This document shows positions 60,507 through 64,000 of a stretch of 64,000 bases of DNA, one piece after another. The DNA lies in contig CP088295.1 in the NCBI GenBank assembly GCA_024666565.1, positions 4,997,485 through 5,061,484 of the forward strand. Reading direction: 5' to 3'. Each line of letters begins with the position of its first letter. The stretch's first letter is position 1. The position numbers and the translations under genes were made by a program. The stretch comes from Svornostia abyssi (GTDB lineage: Bacteria > Actinomycetota > Thermoleophilia > Solirubrobacterales > Solirubrobacteraceae). The notes under the pieces were generated by a model. That model saw only the letters and a program-made list of their open reading frames with translations, had not been told where the DNA came from and ran no database searches.

Positions 60507-60971
60507 ATGAAGAAGAAGCTCCCGATCATCGCCGTCATCGCCGTCGTCTTGGCCGGCGGCGTCTACAAGTTTGCGCTGGCGACGCCGCCCCCCAAGCCGA
60601 AGTACAAGGTCGAGGGCGAGGTCTACGTAATCCCGAAGGAGTTCCTTGTCAACCTCGAGGACGGTCGCTTCGCGCGCCTGAACGTCGGCCTCGAGTTCGG
60701 CCATGGATACAGCGCCGCCGTCGCAGCAGCGGAAGCCGCCGCAGGGCACAGCGCCAAGGGGGCGGCGAAACCGGTGGAGGGGTTCGGCATCCTGCCGCAG
60801 GAGCCGGTGGTTCGCGACATCATCACGGACATCCTCTCGGCATCGAGCGCACGGCAACTCAGCACGCATGAGCGCCGCGAACGGCTCAAGAAGCGGATCG
60901 CGAAGAAGCTCAACAAGACCACCGACGTGAAGGTCCACGAAGTGCTGTTCACCGACGTCACGGTCCAGTAG
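60507..60971 (+). CDS. FliL-like flagellar basal-body-associated protein, orphan
   Basis: 154 residues from ATG 60507. The pattern is that of FliL: short basic cytoplasmic start (KKKLPIIAVIAVVLAGGVYKF) with one membrane helix, then GEVYVIPKEFLVNLEDGRFARLNVGLEF (the family's VnLadgrylkv segment), a variable Ala-rich insertion, EPVVRDIITDILSASSARQL, and the C-terminal helix with KKRIAKKLNKTTDVKVHEVLFTDVTVQ. FliL links to flagellar stators. No other flagellar gene is nearby, so the role here is uncertain. It ends near the convergent M56 gene. Confidence 0.75.
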   Translation: MKKKLPIIAVIAVVLAGGVYKFALATPPPKPKYKVEGEVYVIPKEFLVNLEDGRFARLNVGLEFGHGYSAAVAAAEAAAGHSAKGAAKPVEGFGILPQEPVVRDIITDILSASSARQLSTHERRERLKKRIAKKLNKTTDVKVHEVLFTDVTVQ

Positions 60972-61027
60972 ACGCCTGGGGAGCGGGTCTGGCAGGCGCC
61001 GCGTTCAGCGACGATGCTACGCCGTGG

Positions 61028-61921
61028 TCACGTGAGCAGAGCAGCCCAACCACGCCGGCGCAGCGCCCAGCCGGCGCCGGCCACAAGCAGCACGCCCACG
61101 GCGATGATCAACAGCGCGTGCGGAGTGACGGTCAGCAGCGCGATGCTGTCCGCTGCGGCCGAGAACGTCACGAACACGCTTGCGGCGAGCACGACGCTCG
61201 ACGTGATGGCGGCCATCGCCATCGAGCGAAGCGGGACGGCGGCGCGTGCGCGCACACCACACAGGTGGTCGACACGCTCGGGCTCGATGCCCGCACCGCA
61301 GCGGTCGAAGACCAGAAGAGCGGCCGCCAGCGCCCTGCGGTCGGCCGGCCGCGATGCCGCAGCCTCGTCGGCGGCGATCTCCGCCAGCCGCGCGTACTCG
61401 CGCTGCAGGTCTCGTAGGACAGGAAGGAAGAACAAGCCGCACGCGGCGCTCCGGGCGGCGATGACACGGAGAGGGTCACGGCGCGCGGCGTGGTGGCGCT
61501 CGTGCGCAACCACACGGTCGAACTCGTCGTTGCTGAGGAGCGCAACGGCACCGGTGGTGACGTAGACGCGCGGCGCGAGCAGCCCGCCGCAGAACGCCTG
61601 CGGCCGCACGCCGGCCACGACGCACGCGCCGCGGTAAGACCCGACGATGGGCAGCCGACGGCAGGTGCGGTGGTGGGCGGCGCAAAGCCGCGCAAGCATC
61701 CATACCGTACGCACGATCACCAGGAGGCCCAGACCACCCAGGGCCAGCACCGCCGTCGCGAGCAGGTCGTGCCCGGACAGCAAAGTCGCACAGGTGTCCC
61801 GCAAGATCGAGCCGTCCAAGCGCACGCGAGAGGCCGAGACGAGCAGCGCGACCAGGGTCACCGCGGCGCCGACGGCGACCACGCCGGCCTGCGCGAAGAA
61901 CACGCGGCGGGCGTCAACCAC
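61028..61921 (-). CDS. M56 (BlaR1-like) membrane zinc peptidase
   Basis: 297 residues from GTG 61921, overlapping the BlaI stop by 8 bases (the frame is open to 62032). Several membrane helices; the zinc motif HERHH is in VVAHERHHAARRDPLRVIAA near residue 165, and a second motif in AEIAADEAAASRP near 205. It is of the BlaR1/MecR1 peptidase type but lacks the extracellular sensor. It usually cleaves the BlaI repressor after a signal. Together with the BlaI gene upstream it forms a classic two-part regulatory unit; no beta-lactamase gene is seen here. Confidence 0.85.
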   Translation of the reverse strand: MVDARRVFFAQAGVVAVGAAVTLVALLVSASRVRLDGSILRDTCATLLSGHDLLATAVLALGGLGLLVIVRTVWMLARLCAAHHRTCRRLPIVGSYRGACVVAGVRPQAFCGGLLAPRVYVTTGAVALLSNDEFDRVVAHERHHAARRDPLRVIAARSAACGLFFLPVLRDLQREYARLAEIAADEAAASRPADRRALAAALLVFDRCGAGIEPERVDHLCGVRARAAVPLRSMAMAAITSSVVLAASVFVTFSAAADSIALLTVTPHALLIIAVGVLLVAGAGWALRRRGWAALLT

Positions 61922-62305
61922 GGCGTGCCAGCCGCTGGAGGCGCCGGCGGCGGTCGGGGTCCAGGCTGGCGAGACGGCGCGCGAAGTGCACCAGCGCCTC
62001 GTCTTCATAGCGGTCAAGCAGATCGTCGACATCGGCGGCCGCTCGCCGGTCTCGGTACTCCTCAGCGGTCAGCGCAGGGCGGTAGACGTCGGTGCGCCCA
62101 TCGCGCTCACGCTTGAGCAGACCCTTCTCGTCGAGGCGCTGCATGATCGTCAGCACGGTGGTGTAGGCCCGCGGCCGGTCCTCCGCGGCATTCAGCGCGC
62201 CGAGCGCCTCCCGCACGGTGGCGCGGCCATCACGCCAGACAATGCGCATCACCAGCGCTTCAAGCTCGTGCAGCTCGGGGGAACCGAGTTATCCGCGGCG
62301 ATCAT
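61914..62305 (-). CDS. BlaI/MecI-family repressor, frameshift in a G5 run at 62277
   Basis: A winged-helix repressor. The main frame begins MRIVWRDGRATVREALGALN (residues 1-20 of that frame) and contains AYTTVLTIMQRLDEKGLLKRERDGRTDVY. The expected lead PELHELEALV precedes it in the same frame but without a start. Adding one base to GGGGG at 62277-62281 joins it to ATG 62305 (MIAADNSVP), giving 130 residues, the normal family length. BlaI represses by binding dyads; TACTA-N7-TAGTA at 62382 is its likely site. The frameshift is probably an assembly error. If real, translation would have to start at GTG 62252 without the first helix. Confidence 0.8.
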
Positions 62306-62381
62306 CACACGAGGTTATCGGCGCGGGACCACGGGACCAACAGCCCGACCGCCAGCACGGATGCATCAGGGACCGACGATC

Positions 62382-62398
62382 TACTAGGCAGCGTAGTA
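62382..62398. promoter_or_regulatory. BlaI operator candidate
   Basis: TACTA-GGCAGCG-TAGTA is a 17-bp inverted repeat in the gap between blaI and the methyltransferase gene, 12 bases before the latter's ATG (62411). It resembles BlaI/MecI dyads (TACTA/TAGTA half sites) and would control both directions. Confidence 0.6.
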
Positions 62399-62410
62399 CC
62401 TTGCTGGGCC

Positions 62411-62983
62411 ATGGTGGCCTTCTCGGTGACGATCATCGTCTTCGTCGCACTGGCGACGCTCGTCCTGTTCTGGGCGCGCGCGGATCTGCGCACGCACGGG
62501 GGCCTGACGATGCGGTCGGCCATCGCCTCCTGGCTGCTCTACGTCCTCCACGCGGATTCGGTCGTGTCGGCAGCGTGGGGCAACCTGATGGTCGTCGATG
62601 TCCCCGAACGGCCCGCGATGCTCATCGGCGCGACGGTCATCACGGCCGGACTTGTCCTGTTCCTCGCCGCCAGCGTGCAGCTCGGACTCCGTGGCGACTT
62701 CTCCGGGATGCGTCCGCGCCGGCTGGTCACGACGGGCGCGTACCGCCTGGCGCGCCATCCGCAGAACACCGGCTGGGGCCTGCTTCTGCTCGGCGCAGCG
62801 ATTGCCGGCCGCAGCCTCTTGGCGCTCATCCTCGTGGCGGTGTTCGTGGTGTTCGTCGACCGATTCATGCGCATCGAGGACCAGCAACTCTCGCACGACT
62901 TCGGCGACACCTACGCGGCGTACCGTGAGCGCACGCCCGCAGTGCCCTTCGGCCGTCGGCACCCGGCCGGTCAGCCCGCGTGA
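62411..62983 (+). CDS. Isoprenylcysteine methyltransferase-like membrane protein
   Basis: 190 residues from ATG 62411. Five or so membrane helices with the ICMT/PEMT pattern: LVTTGAYRLARHPQNTGWGLLLLGAA near residue 110 and VFVVFVDRFMRIEDQQLSHDFGDTYAAYRERTP near 148 (RHPxxxG and E-x-x-L-x-x-x-F-G-x-x-Y-x-x-Y motifs). Such methyltransferases use S-adenosylmethionine on membrane substrates; the substrate in bacteria is usually unknown. It overlaps the next gene by GTGA and lies downstream of the BlaI operator, so BlaI probably controls the pair. Confidence 0.85.
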   Translation: MVAFSVTIIVFVALATLVLFWARADLRTHGGLTMRSAIASWLLYVLHADSVVSAAWGNLMVVDVPERPAMLIGATVITAGLVLFLAASVQLGLRGDFSGMRPRRLVTTGAYRLARHPQNTGWGLLLLGAAIAGRSLLALILVAVFVVFVDRFMRIEDQQLSHDFGDTYAAYRERTPAVPFGRRHPAGQPA

Positions 62984-63600
62984 CCGTCCGTCTGCGCCTC
63001 GTTGCCGCGCTCGCCTGCGCACTGTCACTGGTCGCGATCACGGCGATCACGTTCGCGGCCCGGTCGAGTTCGGAGCCACCGGCCGACTCGGCGTCACCGT
63101 TTCGCGGGTCGCTCATGCCGCGCGGCTTTCCCGCACCGGACTTCTCGCTGCGCGACGAGCGAGGATCGCCGATCTCCATGCGCGACCTGCGAGGGCGCGT
63201 CGTCCTCGTCGCATTCCTCTATACGACGTGTGAGGACAGCTGCCCGCTGGAGGCGCAACAGGTCAGGCTGGCGCTGGAGGAACTCGGTGAGGACGCCGCT
63301 CGGGTTGCGGCGATCGGCGTGGCCGTCGACCCATCGCGCGACACGCCAGAGCGCGCACGGAGGTTCCTGCTCGAGCAGCGGGTCACCGGCCTGATGCGGT
63401 TCGTCTTGGGCAGCGCCTCCGAACTCGCGCCCGTCTGGCGTGGGTTCGGTGTCTCGCCGCAGACGGAGGACTCAGAGCACCAGGCGCGGATCACCGTCGT
63501 GGACACCCGCGGGGACCAGCGCGTTGGATTCCCGACGTCACGCGCGCAGCCGGCGGACATTGCGCACGACGTTCGCGTCCTCCTGCGCGAGCGCGAGTGA
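62980..63600 (+). CDS. SCO1/SenC-type copper chaperone or thiol protein
   Basis: 206 residues from GTG 62980, overlapping the previous stop. An N-terminal membrane helix (LRLVAALACALSLVAITAITFA) precedes a thioredoxin-fold domain: FPAPDFSLRDERGSPISMRDLRGRVVLVAFLYTTCEDSCPLEA with the copper-binding CxxxC near residue 87, VAVDPSRDTPERARRFL near 125, and HQARITVVDTRGDQRVGF at the end (conserved His is near 167). It helps insert copper into cytochrome oxidase. It is linked to the methyltransferase and, convergently, to a TlpA-like gene. Confidence 0.85.
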   Translation: MTVRLRLVAALACALSLVAITAITFAARSSSEPPADSASPFRGSLMPRGFPAPDFSLRDERGSPISMRDLRGRVVLVAFLYTTCEDSCPLEAQQVRLALEELGEDAARVAAIGVAVDPSRDTPERARRFLLEQRVTGLMRFVLGSASELAPVWRGFGVSPQTEDSEHQARITVVDTRGDQRVGFPTSRAQPADIAHDVRVLLRERE

Positions 63601-63605
63601 CTGCG

Positions 63606-64000
63606 TCAGCCTGCGTCGACACGCCCGGTCGCTGCGGCACGCAGCACGGCCTGGGCGTCGGCATCGCTGATCGCCCCGGCGCGGTGGCCGACGATCCTGC
63701 CGCTTGCGTCGAGTGCGTACGTCTCTGGCACCCCAGTCGCACCGAGTGACTTCGACGCGGCATCGGAGCCATCGCGGATGCTGGGGTACGTCAGGCCCTC
63801 GTCTGCGACGAACGCCCTCGCGCTCTTGCGGACATCCTGCTGATTGAGACCGAGGACGAGCACCCCTCGGGGCTCGGCGGCACGCCACAGACGACGCAGC
63901 ACCGGCGACTCCGCCTTGCACGGCCCGCACCAGGACGCCCACACATTCAGGACGACCGGCGTACCCCGCAGCTCAGCGAGGGCGATCTCGCCATCACGCG
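63606..64000 (-). CDS. TlpA/ResA-like thiol-disulfide protein, N-terminus cut by window end
   Basis: The frame runs off the right edge; about 131 residues are visible. It contains DGEIALAELRGTPVVLNVWASWCGPC (the thioredoxin active site WCGPC), GVLVLGLNQQDVRKSARAFVADEGL, a cis-Pro in GATGVPETYALDASGRIVGH, and a C-terminal AISDADAQAVLRAAATG. It is exported and acts on disulfides, for example in cytochrome c maturation. It stands 5 bases from the convergent SCO1 gene; both fit metal-centre assembly at the membrane. Confidence 0.85.
   Translation of the reverse strand, partial: RDGEIALAELRGTPVVLNVWASWCGPCKAESPVLRRLWRAAEPRGVLVLGLNQQDVRKSARAFVADEGLTYPSIRDGSDAASKSLGATGVPETYALDASGRIVGHRAGAISDADAQAVLRAAATGRVDAG

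Overview
The window is a stretch of chromosome from a very GC-rich actinobacterium. The coding style (strong G/C third positions, many GTG starts, tight 4-nt gene overlaps) and the gene content (large secreted beta-propeller, NHL, RTX and collagen-like proteins, DUF2252, PF10118, class II ribonucleotide reductase) suggest the class Thermoleophilia, order Solirubrobacterales (Conexibacter, Baekduia or Solirubrobacter-like). This placement is an inference from gene style, not from a marker tree. I see no rRNA, intact tRNA, CRISPR array, prophage or origin.

Layout. 1-9.5 kb: the end of an MMPL transporter, the 5' half of a tRNA-Thr, a secreted endonuclease/phosphatase-fold protein, a TolB-like propeller, and a three-gene minus-strand block (M20 peptidase, AbgT transporter, SLC13 transporter). 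9.5-17 kb: glutaminase and a P-type ATPase with Na,K-ATPase-like signatures, a secreted RTX-type protein, DUF2252, and a DUF6325 protein coupled to a charged microprotein. 17-24.2 kb: aldehyde dehydrogenase, a 1,295-residue NHL protein and a divergent GAF-domain regulator. 24.2-25.8 kb: an IS1182-like insertion sequence sitting exactly in the loop of a palindromic element. 25.8-31.7 kb: a SRPBCC/TetR divergent pair with two operators, an aminotransferase, a lipoprotein, a flippase-like membrane protein, holB and tmk. 31.7-37.4 kb: an O-antigen-ligase/TPR protein, a truncated acyl-CoA synthetase, a secreted lipase and an ABM-like protein. 37.7-40.7 kb: nrdJ. 40.8-45.9 kb: secreted proteins and an MFS exporter. 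45.9-51.1 kb: an oxidative cluster (SDR, Baeyer-Villiger monooxygenase, iron-sulfur reductase, PF10118 protein, TetR). 51-57.3 kb: small secreted proteins, a ClC channel, a collagen-like secreted protein and an ABC1 kinase. 57.4-60.4 kb: a coupled multicopper oxidase / ZIP transporter / DtxR regulator operon. 60.5-64 kb: an orphan FliL, a BlaI/M56 pair with an operator, a methyltransferase, SCO1 and a TlpA-like thioredoxin.

Three themes stand out. First, the oxidase-ZIP-DtxR operon looks like a self-contained metal oxidation and uptake module. Second, a roughly 46-bp palindromic repeat occurs twice in opposite orientations, keeping the same internal mismatch; one copy is split by the IS. Third, several genes are interrupted by single-base length changes, mostly in G/C homopolymers (about 30741, 33676, 49131, 51049, 55653 and 62277). 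In each case one added or removed base restores a complete gene, which points to assembly errors rather than many pseudogenes, although real lesions are not excluded.

All family assignments are by reading motifs; no database search was run. Start codons were chosen from Shine-Dalgarno spacing, signal peptides and gene overlaps.
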